From the NCBI RefSeq assembly GCF_035918155.1, contig NZ_CP109327.1, positions 3,720,001-3,784,000 on the forward strand: 64,000 nucleotides of DNA. The letters are read 5' to 3'. Position 1 is the first letter of the stretch; the number at the start of each line of letters is the position of its first letter. The translations under genes and the position numbers were made by a program. Positions 25,457-33,572 of this stretch are shown here, piece after piece. The DNA is from Streptomyces sp. NBC_01591 (GTDB taxonomy: Bacteria; Actinomycetota; Actinomycetes; Streptomycetales; Streptomycetaceae). A model generated the notes under the pieces. That model saw only the letters and a list, made by a program, of their open reading frames with translations. It was not told where the DNA came from and searched no databases.

Positions 25457-26989
25457 TCAGTGGGCGACGACCGGGACCTTGAACTCGTCCTCGACACCGT
25501 CGGCGTCACCCGAACCGGAGCCTCCGGTCGCCGGGCCCGCCGAAGGACGCCCGGCGTTGATGAAGGTCACCGCGATCGCGGAGGCCACCACCAGGATGCC
25601 GACGGCCCACCAGATCGCGCCGGTGAAGCCGTGCACCATCGACTGGAGCTTCAGCAGCTCCGGGTTCCTGGCGCCGAGTGCGGCATGCGAGGCGGTGTAC
25701 GCCGTCGCGGCCGACGCGGCGATGGTGTTCAGCAGCGCCGTACCGATCGCACCGCCCACCTGCTGCGAGGTGTTGACCATCGCGGACGCGACACCCGAGT
25801 CCCTGGGCTCGACACCGTGCGTGGCCAGCGACATGGCCGGCATGAACGCCGTACCCATGCCCAGACCCAGCAGCAGCTGCGCGGGCAGGATGAGCCCGAC
25901 GTAGGAGGAGCCGATCTCCAGCTGCGTCAGCAGCAGCATGCCGACGGCGGCGGTCAGGAAGCCGGGACCCATGAGCTTGCGCGCCGGGACCCGGGTCATC
26001 AGCCGGGCACCGATCTGCGTCGACCCCGTGATCATGCCCGCGATCATCGGGAGGAAGGCGAAGCCGGTCCTGATCGGCGAGTAGCCCTTCACGACCTGCA
26101 GGTAGTACGTCAGGAAGAGGAACAGCCCGAACATCGCGATGATGGCCAGACCCAGCGAGAGGTAGACACCACCGCGGTTGCGGTCCAGCAGGACGCGCAG
26201 CGGCAGCAGCGGCGACTTGACCCGGGCCTCGGTCAGGACGAAGGAGAGCAGCAGCACACCGGACGCGACGAACATGCCGATGGTCAGCTCGTCCGACCAG
26301 CCCGCGGACTCGGCGCGGGTGAACCCGTACACCAGCGAGACCAGACCCAGCGCGGACAGGACGACACCCGGGACGTCGAGCGACGAGCGGTTGCGGCTGC
26401 CGGCCGGCTCACGGATCACGAAGTACGCGCCCGCGGCCGCGATGATGGCGAACGGGATGTTGACGAAGAACGTCCAGCGCCAGTTCAGCACCTGGGTCAG
26501 GAAGCCGCCGAGGATCAGACCGACGGCGCCGCCGCCACCGGCGATCGCACCGTAGATGCCGAACGCCTTGGCGCGCTCCTTGGCATCGGTGAACATCACG
26601 GCGAGCAGCGACAGAGCCGCCGGGGCGAGCAACGCGCCGAAGACGCCCTGGAGCGCGCGGGAGCCGAAGAGCATGCCCTGGTTCTGCGCCGCGCCACCGA
26701 GCGCGGAGGCCAGCGCGAAGCCGATCAGGCCGACGACAAAGGTCCGCTTACGGCCCCAGAGGTCCGCGATCCGGCCGCCGAAGAGGAGCAGCCCGCCGAA
26801 GGCGAGGGCGTACGCCGTGATGACCCACTGCTTGTTGGCATCGGAAATACCCAGGGCCGTCTGGGCGTGCGGCAGCGCGATGTTCACGATCGTGGCATCG
26901 AGAACGACCATCAGCTGCGCGAGGGCGATGAACGCCAGCGCTTTCCAGCGACTGGGGTCCGGGAGTGGGAGATCGGCTGTTTTTGACAT
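25457..26989 (-). CDS. MFS transporter, DHA2 (14-TM) family
   Basis: A drug/proton antiporter-type permease of about 510 aa. TM1 carries VVLDATIVNIALPHAQ, motif A is GGRIADLWGRKRTFVVG, and TM5 has GGGGAVGLILGGFL. Fourteen helices are followed by a short acidic tail. The start ATG at 26989 lies 8 nt after AGGTGG; GTG at 27001 is also in frame. The TetR gene lies upstream on the same strand, separated by a 15-nt tandem repeat tract, and is the likely regulator. It probably exports a toxic or antibiotic-like compound (inference). Confidence 0.92.
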   Translation of the reverse strand: MSKTADLPLPDPSRWKALAFIALAQLMVVLDATIVNIALPHAQTALGISDANKQWVITAYALAFGGLLLFGGRIADLWGRKRTFVVGLIGFALASALGGAAQNQGMLFGSRALQGVFGALLAPAALSLLAVMFTDAKERAKAFGIYGAIAGGGGAVGLILGGFLTQVLNWRWTFFVNIPFAIIAAAGAYFVIREPAGSRNRSSLDVPGVVLSALGLVSLVYGFTRAESAGWSDELTIGMFVASGVLLLSFVLTEARVKSPLLPLRVLLDRNRGGVYLSLGLAIIAMFGLFLFLTYYLQVVKGYSPIRTGFAFLPMIAGMITGSTQIGARLMTRVPARKLMGPGFLTAAVGMLLLTQLEIGSSYVGLILPAQLLLGLGMGTAFMPAMSLATHGVEPRDSGVASAMVNTSQQVGGAIGTALLNTIAASAATAYTASHAALGARNPELLKLQSMVHGFTGAIWWAVGILVVASAIAVTFINAGRPSAGPATGGSGSGDADGVEDEFKVPVVAH

Positions 26990-27021
26990 GGGGGTATCCA
27001 CCTAAGGACGCGCATGCACGC

Positions 27022-27120
27022 GAGGAGTCGTGAACCGAGGAGTCGTGAACCGAGATGTCGGTGAAAGGGCGGGCGGTGAACGGGCGGACAGTGAAAGGGC
27101 GGACGGTGAAAGGGATGGTC
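27022..27120. repeat. 15-nt tandem repeat array in the 5' region of the MFS gene
   Basis: Two exact copies of GAGGAGTCGTGAACC (27022-27051), one degenerate unit, then four related 15-mers of type GTGAAAGGGCGGACG (27061-27120) keep a strict 15-nt period. It lies between the TetR stop and the MFS start, so it can affect transcript leader length or folding. In one minus-strand frame it encodes a pentapeptide-like repeat (PFTVR). Confidence 0.85.
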
Positions 27121-27173
27121 AAGGCGTGGCGGGCGCGCCACCGGGCCCCTGGTTCAGGAGCCCGGCGCGAATG

Positions 27174-27836
27174 TCATGGCCGACGCCGCAGATCCTCCAA
27201 GGTCGCCGCCGTTCCCGGCAATTCGGACCGGGCCGGAGCCTCCAGTCCGTCCAGGAACAGCTGTAGATGACGGTGGGTGAACCGGTCGATGTCCAGGCAG
27301 CCGATGCCGGGCAGCGGCCGGGTGAGCTGGGAGAGGGCGACGAGTACGTCACCGACGGCGATGTCGGTACGCAGCCGCCCCGCGGACATGGCGCGCGACA
27401 CGAGCCCCTCGACTGCCTCTTCGAGGCGTCGGCGCTCGGCGAGCAATTCGGGATGGTCCTTGTCGAAGCCGCCGGACAGCATCGGGCACAACGCCCCGAT
27501 CCGCTCGTCGGCCGCCGCGTGCACGAAGCGGCTGAGGGCGGCGAAGGGATCGGCTTCTTCGGCCGCTGCCTCCTGTGCACGTTCGGTGGTCCGGGAGGTG
27601 ACCGCGAGCACGACCTCGTGCGTCAGCGCGGCCCGGTCGGGGAAGTTCCGGTAGAGCGTGGCATTGCCGACACCGGCGCGCCTGGCGACCTCGTCGAGCG
27701 GCACATCGGGCCCGAACTCGACGAACATCTCGCGCGCGGCCGTCACGATCCGCTCCCGGTTGCGCAGCGCATCGGCCCGCGGACGGGGCGCCCGGGGCTG
27801 CGTCGCTCCGGTAGCGGTGCGGCTGACGGTGTCCAC
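27174..27836 (-). CDS. TetR family transcriptional regulator
   Basis: A 220-aa regulator (with the GTG start at 27836). The TetR HTH is at about 20-65 (RERIVTAAREMFVEFGPDVPLDEVARRAGV, GNATLYRNFPDRAALTHEV). The C-terminal ligand domain resembles the SbtR/TetR_C_33 type (GALCPMLSGGFDKDHPELL). GTG 27836 has GGGAG at 9 nt; an ATG at 27923 after AAGGGG would add 29 low-complexity residues. It precedes the DHA2 exporter on the same strand and most likely represses it. Confidence 0.92.
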   Translation of the reverse strand: MDTVSRTATGATQPRAPRPRADALRNRERIVTAAREMFVEFGPDVPLDEVARRAGVGNATLYRNFPDRAALTHEVVLAVTSRTTERAQEAAAEEADPFAALSRFVHAAADERIGALCPMLSGGFDKDHPELLAERRRLEEAVEGLVSRAMSAGRLRTDIAVGDVLVALSQLTRPLPGIGCLDIDRFTHRHLQLFLDGLEAPARSELPGTAATLEDLRRRP

Positions 27837-28165
27837 GACGGCTGTCTCCCTTTCCACTTCCACTACGACCGCAAGGGCCTTCGACCGCGAGGGCCGCCGA
27901 CCGCAAGGGTCTTCGTTCTCCATGGTGACCCCTTGGCGCCCCCTTCCCGTAACCGGGGACCGCCTCCCCGTTTCGCGGGGACACGGATGCAAACGGGGAA
28001 AGGCTCCCCGGTTATTTCCCCACACCATGTGACCCGAGTCACATATCTGGACCGGAGAACCAGCCGAACGGCGCACCCAACGAGCGGCACCGCACCACCC
28101 GCAAGAGGCTGATCCGCAGAGCGCAGTCGGGGTCGGCCGACTGCCGCGGACCCCGAGGCGCCTGT
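27837..28165. other. Intergenic region between TetR and M6 protease genes
   Basis: About 330 bp between divergent genes. It holds the optional TetR N-terminus (to 27923), G/C-rich small inverted repeats around 27950-28015 (CCCCG/CGGGG words), and the CRP-like palindrome at 28027-28044. No further gene is visible. Confidence 0.7.
28027..28044. promoter_or_regulatory. CRP-type palindrome
   Basis: ATGTGAC-CCGA-GTCACAT. The core TGTGA-N6-TCACA equals the classical CRP half-sites and also fits the Streptomyces CRP pattern GTG-N6-G-N-CAC. It lies 122 bp before the M6 protease start and about 190 bp before the TetR start. Confidence 0.6.
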
Positions 28166-29443
28166 ATGCAAAAGCCCCGCCACCGGATACGCAACCACCG
28201 CCACCCGATCGCTCTCGCCTCCGCAACAGCCCTGGTCATCGCCGCAATGGCCACGGCCAGCAGCACTCTTCCGATAGCCGGCCGGGCTTCGGCCGGCCCG
28301 GTGGCCACCGCCCGTTCCGCAGGCATAGCCCCGTGCCGGATACCGGCGACCATGGGCGTACAGATGTCCGAAGGCATGCCGACACCGGAGGGCTACGCCC
28401 GCTCCACGGGCAGGGTCCGCGCCCTCAACCTGATGATCGATTTCCCGGACGCACCGGGCGCCGGCCAGGCAATGGACCGGTACGCAGAATTCTTCCCGCA
28501 GACCACCGACTGGTTCCGGACCGGATCGTACGGACGGCTCACATACGTCCCCGACGCCCCCCTGAAGTCCTGGCTGCGGATGCCACTGCCGTTCTCGGAG
28601 TACGGGATGGACCGCGGCTCACCGTACGAACCGGGCTACCGCCACCTCGTCGAGGACATCGTCACCGCCGCCGATCCGAAGGTGGACTTCGCTGCGTACG
28701 ACCTGGTCAACGTCCTGGTCACCCCGAACGCCGGCCCCTCGGCCCTGGACACCGTCCTGTCCGTGACCTTCTCCGGCAACGACGACGCCCCGCGGGCGGA
28801 CGGCGTCCCGCTCGCCAACACGTCCTTCATCTACAGCCGCCAGGACGACGGCTCGGGATCGTTCAAACAGACCGGATACCGCGTCCTGCCGCACGAGAAC
28901 GGCCATGTCTTCGGCCTCCCCGACCTCTACACGATGGAGGGCGGCGGCTCGGTCGGGCACTGGGACATCATGTCCGAGGACTGGGGGGCCGACAACGACC
29001 TGCTGGGCTGGCACAAGTGGAAGCTCGGCTGGCTGGACAACAGCCAGATCAGCTGCGCCGCGCGGTCCGGCAGCAGCGAGCACGTACTCGGACCGCTGGC
29101 CACCCGGGGCGGCACCAAGCTGGCATTCATACCGCTGAGCAGCGAGTCCGGCTACGCGGTGGAGGTGCGGACCAAGGCCGGCAACGACCATGCGGTCTGC
29201 AAGCCGGGCGTACTGATCTACAAGGTGAGCTCAGACATCGACACCGGACAGGGCCCGGTGTCCGTCGCGGACAGCACCAAGGGCAGCACCGGCTGCACCC
29301 GGCTGCCCAATGTGCACACCGAACTGTCCGACGCCCCCTTCCAGCCCGGCAAGACCTTCACCGACCGGACCAACGGGATACGCATAACCGTGGTCGACAA
29401 GGACAAGAAGGGAAACTACCGAGTCCGCATAACCCGCCCGTGA
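28166..29443 (+). CDS. Secreted M6 family metalloprotease
   Basis: A 425-aa extracellular zinc protease. A Sec-type signal is visible (basic start MQKPRHRIRNHRH, hydrophobic 15-32, Ala-rich exit near 43). The catalytic motif is HENGHVFGLPDLY, i.e. HExxH with the third ligand in the GLPD context, near residue 245-257, followed by a met-turn-like DIMS in GHWDIMSEDW. The C-terminal region is a beta-rich domain (GNYRVRITRP end). M6 proteases such as immune inhibitor A degrade host or matrix proteins; in a soil saprophyte a nutritional role is more likely. Transcription may be under CRP control. Confidence 0.92.
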   Translation: MQKPRHRIRNHRHPIALASATALVIAAMATASSTLPIAGRASAGPVATARSAGIAPCRIPATMGVQMSEGMPTPEGYARSTGRVRALNLMIDFPDAPGAGQAMDRYAEFFPQTTDWFRTGSYGRLTYVPDAPLKSWLRMPLPFSEYGMDRGSPYEPGYRHLVEDIVTAADPKVDFAAYDLVNVLVTPNAGPSALDTVLSVTFSGNDDAPRADGVPLANTSFIYSRQDDGSGSFKQTGYRVLPHENGHVFGLPDLYTMEGGGSVGHWDIMSEDWGADNDLLGWHKWKLGWLDNSQISCAARSGSSEHVLGPLATRGGTKLAFIPLSSESGYAVEVRTKAGNDHAVCKPGVLIYKVSSDIDTGQGPVSVADSTKGSTGCTRLPNVHTELSDAPFQPGKTFTDRTNGIRITVVDKDKKGNYRVRITRP

Positions 29444-29567
29444 CGACACGGCCTCCCATGACGACATGGCTGCCCTTGACGACGTGCCCCGCCCTCGCCG
29501 ACACGCCCCGCCCCCTGGCACCGCCCCCGACCGCACCGCTCATTCACCTTCATTCACCTCATTCGCC

Positions 29568-31310
29568 TCACTCGCCCCGGAGCTCCGCCTCGACGGGCCC
29601 GCGCAGCTCGCGCTTGAGGATCTTCCCGGTCGGATTCCGGGGCAACGGCTCGTCCCGTACGAGCACATGGGCCGGAACCTTGAACGCGGCCAGGCGGCGC
29701 CCGACATGCGCCCTCAGCTCCTCGACGGTGGCGGTGGCACCGGCCCGCAGCCGCACGACCGCGGCGACCTCCTCGCCCAGGACCGGGTGCGCCACCCCCA
29801 GCACCGCCGCGTCCTCGACGTCCGGGTGGTCGTGCAACACGGCCTCGACCTCGACGCAGTACACGTTCTCCCCGCCGCGGATCACCATGTCCTTGATCCG
29901 GTCGACGACGCTGACCCGCCCCTCCCGCACCACGGCGAGATCACCGGTCCGGAGCCACCCGTCGGTGAACGCCCGAGCGGTCGCCGCCTCGTCGCGCCAG
30001 TAGCCGCGGACCAGGGACTGGCCGCGCAGCCACAGCTCCCCGACCTCGCCCTCGGGCAGCGTCTCGCCCGCGGGCCCGGCGATCCGCACCTCGGTGGTGG
30101 GGGTCGGACGGCCGACGCTGCCCGGGTGGAGCCGGTACTCGGCACCGAAGTTCGCCAGGACACCACCGCTGGTCTCGGTGAGGCCGTAGCCGTTGCGGGG
30201 TTCGACGCGGTCGCCGTGCCGGGCGGTCAGCCGGGCGACCAGATCGGGCGGTGCGGCGGCCCCGCCGGTGTTCAGCATCTGCAGGCTCTCCAGGCCGTCG
30301 CCCGCCTGCTCGGCCGCGGCGAGCAGCTGGAGCGCGGTCGCCGGGACACCGGCGTAGTGGGTGACGCCGTGCTCACGGATCAGCCGCAACGCCTCCTCGG
30401 CGTCCCACTTCCGCATCAGGACGATGGTGCCGCCCGCCGCCATCGCCGCGTAGAAGCCGGTGAACGCGGCGACATGGAAGAACGGGAACGTCAGCAGCGA
30501 CACCGGGGCGGGCCCCTGCCCCGGGATGATCCCGCGGCCGAGCGCGGAGGCGGCCGCGTGGAACCGCGGGTTGAGCACCGCCCCCACCTGGGCGAGATGG
30601 GTGGCGACCGCGCCCTTGGGCCGGCCGGTGGTGCCGGAGGTATAGATGATCGTCGCGTCGTCCTCGGGCCGGATCTCGACCTCGGGGGGCGCGGCGAGCG
30701 GATCGGGTGCGGGCAGGTCCTCGTACCGCTCGACACCGTCCGGGACCGTCTTCTCCCCGTGGAAAACGACCACGCGCGCCCCGTTCTCCGCCGCCCACCC
30801 GGCGACCCTGGGCAGCCGCTCGCCGTCCACCAGGAGCACCCGCGGCCCGGAGTCGTCCAGCGCGTAGGCGAACTCGTCCTCGGTCCACCATGCGTTGAGC
30901 GGTACGGCGACCAGACCGGCCAGCTGCGCCGCCCAGAAGGCGATCTGCCACTCGGGGTGGTTGCGCATCGCGATGACGGCCCGGTCACCCCGGCGGAGCC
31001 CGTACGCCCCGGTCATCCGGCATGCCAGCGCGGACGCGGCGGCGAAGAACTCGGCGTACGAGTAGCTGCGCTCCCCCGAGATCAGGAAGGGCCGGTCCCC
31101 GAAGGCCCAGGTGGTCTCCACGAACTCCCGGAGCGTCCTGGGCCCGTCCGCGTACACGAGCGATCCGGCGTGCACCCCGTCCTCCACCCGCACCACGGCG
31201 AACGGGGCTCCCGGCCCGGTCAGTGCGGCTTCGATACGCCTGGCGGCCTCCGCAGCAGCCGCGACGGCCTCCGGGTCGGGGGCGGCGGGGATCGGGTCGG
31301 TGTGCGGCAC
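29568..31310 (-). CDS. Acyl-CoA synthetase (class I adenylate-forming enzyme)
   Basis: A 580-aa ANL-superfamily ligase that activates a carboxylic acid to acyl-AMP and then acyl-CoA. The P-loop-like A3 motif YTSGTTGRPKGAV is near 235, YGLTETSGG near 365, the hinge GWLRTGDLAVVREGRV near 455, and the catalytic C-terminal lysine motif is PRNPTGKILKREL. The length fits long-chain or branched acyl-CoA synthetases; no PCP or other domain is fused. The GTG start has GAGAGG upstream. An AAGCGCTT palindrome in the promoter hints at TetR/FadR-type control by fatty-acid or CoA ligands. Confidence 0.93.
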   Translation of the reverse strand: MPHTDPIPAAPDPEAVAAAAEAARRIEAALTGPGAPFAVVRVEDGVHAGSLVYADGPRTLREFVETTWAFGDRPFLISGERSYSYAEFFAAASALACRMTGAYGLRRGDRAVIAMRNHPEWQIAFWAAQLAGLVAVPLNAWWTEDEFAYALDDSGPRVLLVDGERLPRVAGWAAENGARVVVFHGEKTVPDGVERYEDLPAPDPLAAPPEVEIRPEDDATIIYTSGTTGRPKGAVATHLAQVGAVLNPRFHAAASALGRGIIPGQGPAPVSLLTFPFFHVAAFTGFYAAMAAGGTIVLMRKWDAEEALRLIREHGVTHYAGVPATALQLLAAAEQAGDGLESLQMLNTGGAAAPPDLVARLTARHGDRVEPRNGYGLTETSGGVLANFGAEYRLHPGSVGRPTPTTEVRIAGPAGETLPEGEVGELWLRGQSLVRGYWRDEAATARAFTDGWLRTGDLAVVREGRVSVVDRIKDMVIRGGENVYCVEVEAVLHDHPDVEDAAVLGVAHPVLGEEVAAVVRLRAGATATVEELRAHVGRRLAAFKVPAHVLVRDEPLPRNPTGKILKRELRGPVEAELRGE

Positions 31311-31330
31311 GAACGACCTCTCTCAGCGTC

Positions 31331-31342
31331 TAAGCGCTTGCT
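31331..31342. promoter_or_regulatory. Palindromic TAAGCGCTTGCT element upstream of the acyl-CoA synthetase
   Basis: On the gene's strand this reads AGCAAGCGCTTA, a near match to actinobacterial TetR operators of the AnCAAGnnCTTGnT type (KstR2-like). It is 21 bp from the GTG start. The regulator is not encoded nearby. Confidence 0.45.
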
Positions 31343-31412
31343 CAGTACATTCGCGACGCTATGCCCGCACCCGCCCCCCGTCAAGACACCCGCAGGCCCC
31401 CCGTCGGTCACC

Positions 31413-32000
31413 TCAGCGCGCGGCCGGAGAACCGGCCCGCGCGGCGGCGACAAGGTCCTCCAAGCGGCCTTCACCAAGCGCCCCGGACACCGTCGCGGCG
31501 ATCCGGCCACGCGCGTCCACGACGAGGGTGACGGGCAACCCCTGAGTGGTCAGCAGCCCCTTGGGCAGCGCGAAGAGCTGCTTCCCGCCGGGGTCGAGGA
31601 TGCTGGGGTAGGGCATGTGGAACTCACGGGCGAAGGCACGTGCCGCATTGGCGGAGCCGTCCCGGTTCACCCCCAGGACAACGACGCCCTGGTCCTTCAT
31701 CTTCCGGTGGTAGTCCACCAGGACCGGGGTTTCCTTACGACAGGGCTCACACCAGGAGGCCCACGCGTTGACCACGACGGTCTTCCCCGCGTAGTCGGAG
31801 AGACGGACCGGCCTCCCGTCGGCATCGATTCCGGTGAAGTCCGGCGCAGCGGGACGGTGCGCGCTCTCTATCGTCAGCGTGCCGCCCTTGCCGCGGTGGT
31901 AGCCCGCGGGAGTACCCGGACTGCCTCCGATCATGATCGCGCCAATGAGGGCGACGGCGCAGGCAACGGCGGCCAGGAAGGGAACATAGGGGCGTTTCAT
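31413..32000 (-). CDS. TlpA family thiol-disulfide reductase
   Basis: A 195-aa membrane-anchored thioredoxin-fold protein acting outside the membrane. The N-terminal anchor is at about 6-26 (VPFLAAVACAVALIGAIMIGG). The domain starts with APDFTGIDADGRPVRLSDYAGK, and the active site is WASWCEPCRKE (Cys-x-x-Cys near 84-87). TlpA/ResA-type proteins reduce disulfides in apo-cytochrome c or copper centres; no cytochrome maturation genes are adjacent, so the partner is unknown. The ATG has GAAGGA upstream. Confidence 0.94.
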   Translation of the reverse strand: MKRPYVPFLAAVACAVALIGAIMIGGSPGTPAGYHRGKGGTLTIESAHRPAAPDFTGIDADGRPVRLSDYAGKTVVVNAWASWCEPCRKETPVLVDYHRKMKDQGVVVLGVNRDGSANAARAFAREFHMPYPSILDPGGKQLFALPKGLLTTQGLPVTLVVDARGRIAATVSGALGEGRLEDLVAAARAGSPAAR

Positions 32001-32447
32001 GGGGGGTCCTTCGGGGGCGGCGGCGGTCAGGCGCCACCCGATGTCCGGGCCGGGGAATTCCGAACCCGCGGCACGCCCTCACACCCCGGTCGCCCGTGTA
32101 GCGACGCCCGGCATCCCGAGGAAGATCAGGATCCGCGGTGCGGTGCGGTGCGGACGCGACATGCGGGCATACGGAAACACCCCCGTGCATGTTGAACAAC
32201 GGTTCTTGCTGGTCAGTCAGAACGGTACGCCCACCCCCAACTGCCCCCACGAACAGCCCCCTTACGGACACTCCCCCACGCCCACCTCCCCAATGCACGC
32301 CACCTGCCCAAAGGCCGACCACCCAGCCCGACACAATGCGATACGCCCTCGCGAAGGGCACCAGGATCCACGCCGAGCAAGCGCACGACCGGTCGCGATC
32401 AATGGGGGGCGCCCTTCGCAAGCCCTATCCGCTAGGCTGTCAGCGCC
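32001..32447. other. Intergenic region upstream of tRNA-Arg
   Basis: About 450 bp without a credible gene; short open frames here have no coding bias or ribosome site. It must contain the tRNA promoter, but I could not assign boxes with confidence. Confidence 0.6.
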
Positions 32448-32520
32448 GCCTTCGTAGCTCAGGGGATAGAGCACCGCTCTCCTAAAGCGGGTGTCGCAGG
32501 TTCGAATCCTGCCGGGGGCA
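32448..32520 (+). tRNA. tRNA-Arg (anticodon CCT)
   Basis: A 73-nt cloverleaf. The acceptor GCCTTCG pairs with CGGGGGC including G-T pairs. The anticodon stem CCGCT/AGCGG encloses loop CTCCTAA with anticodon CCT, and the T-arm is GCAGGTTCGAATCCTGC. The gene ends in A with no encoded CCA. It reads AGG codons. Its 3' end is the attachment site of the island that follows. Confidence 0.96.
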
Positions 32521-32522
32521 CA
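32479..32522 (+). other. Attachment site copy 1 (attL, within tRNA-Arg)
   Basis: The 44 bp running from the anticodon loop to two bases past the tRNA end (CTCCTAAAGCGGGTGTCGCA onwards). It recurs exactly at 51995-52038, with one mismatch at 54005-54048 and with about three mismatches at 35882-35925. Confidence 0.93.
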
Positions 32523-32567
32523 ACGCGTTACCGCTCTGACCTGGGGTTTCTCCCCCAGGGAGGGGCT

Positions 32568-32863
32568 CTACTCGGCCTCGGACTCCTCGTCCGGGGCCGT
32601 TTGCGTGAGCGGTGCGTGAGCGGACGGGGAAGCGCCTTCCCCAATCCGCCCCCACGGATCAGCACCGTCCGGCACGGAGACGTCGGCCTCTGCAGGCTCG
32701 GCGCCCACCCCGGGCCGGGCATCCTCGGCGGTGGTGCGCGCTCGCGGCACGAGCCGCGCTGCGGCCTCCGCGATCGCCAGATCCGCCTCGGGGAGCAGGC
32801 TCGTGTACGTGTCCGACGTGATGGTGATCGAGGAGTGGCCGAGCATCTCCTGGATGTCCTTCG
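32568..32863 (-). pseudogene. Tyrosine integrase C-terminal remnant
   Basis: The last 98 or so codons of an integrase nearly the same as the intact one of segment E2: DIQEMLGHSSITITSDTYTSL with the catalytic Tyr, then a longer variable tail, then HAPLTQTAPDEESEAE. Similarity to the E2 integrase stops abruptly after KDIQEM (about 32863), where unrelated sequence begins. The gene therefore lost its first 80 percent and is dead. Confidence 0.9.
32603..32624 (+). repeat. 22-nt putative integrase arm site, E1 left
   Basis: Consensus GCGTGAGCGRTG followed by YRTGARCGGA. It occurs once near each end of E1 and E2 in the same orientation (32603, 35743, 36006, 51858), 80-130 bp from the att cores. Confidence 0.7.
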
Positions 32864-33055
32864 CAATCGAGCCGCAACATGCCGACTTCGCGCTGTCGGC
32901 CTCCGGAACCTTCCTCGCCCACCCCCGCCAGCTCACCGTGGCCACGGTCTTCGCACTCTCCGCCCGTCGCTGGAAGACGCCTACAGCACGGAACCGGCGG
33001 CCTCCCGCCTGCGCGATCAGAAAGGTCCCGCTGCTCTGGCCCTGCTCGCCGCGAC

Positions 33056-33475
33056 CCGCCCTGCTACAAACCCGGCCACCAGTCCAGGCTGATCTACCGG
33101 CCTCGCCGGGATGACGGCCGGCGTGACGGGCGCAAGAGCTTCTCCTGGCGCGACTATCGGGACCTGCTGACCGCAGCCCACCAGCAACTCAACGGCCCGA
33201 TCGTGCTCATCTGGGACAACCTCAACGTGCACAAGGCCCCCAGCCTGCGGCGGTTCGCCCAGCCCCGGGACTGGTTGACCGTCTACTATGCGCCGCCCTA
33301 TGCACCCGACCTCAACCCCGTCGAAGGGATCTAGTCACTCCTGCGACGCGGCTGGCTCTCCAACGTCGCCTTCAGCACCCCCGACGTCCGGCGCGGCCCA
33401 CGGCACATCCAGTACCGCAGCCGCCTCATAGACGGCTGCCCCACCGAGACCTGCCTGACCATCCGACCCACCTGA
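33056..33475 (+). pseudogene. IS630 family transposase remnant
   Basis: The C-terminal half of a DDE transposase. Catalytic-region landmarks are SRLIYRPRRDDGRRDGRKSF, IVLIWDNLNVHKA (second Asp) and YAPPYAPDLNPVEGI (the Glu region). Then a TAG at 33332-33334 stands where a Trp codon (TGG) is expected. The frame continues after the stop as SLLRRGWLSNVAFSTP to IDGCPTETCLTIRPT and ends at TGA 33473. The 5' half and the terminal inverted repeats are missing. It sits at the breakpoint of the E1 integrase and may have caused that deletion. Confidence 0.88.
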
Positions 33476-33572
33476 GCAACGACACGACGTCACGAGTTCA
33501 ACCTCAGTTGACAGCCCGCGTGTGCGAATTGGTCGGAGAAGCACGAGGAAGTCCCGGTGCCCATGCCCATAC

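Noticed and set aside
29466-32195. A 909-codon plus-strand open frame over the acyl-CoA synthetase and TlpA genes
   Set aside because: It spans two clear minus-strand genes and has no recognisable domain; it is a codon-bias shadow.
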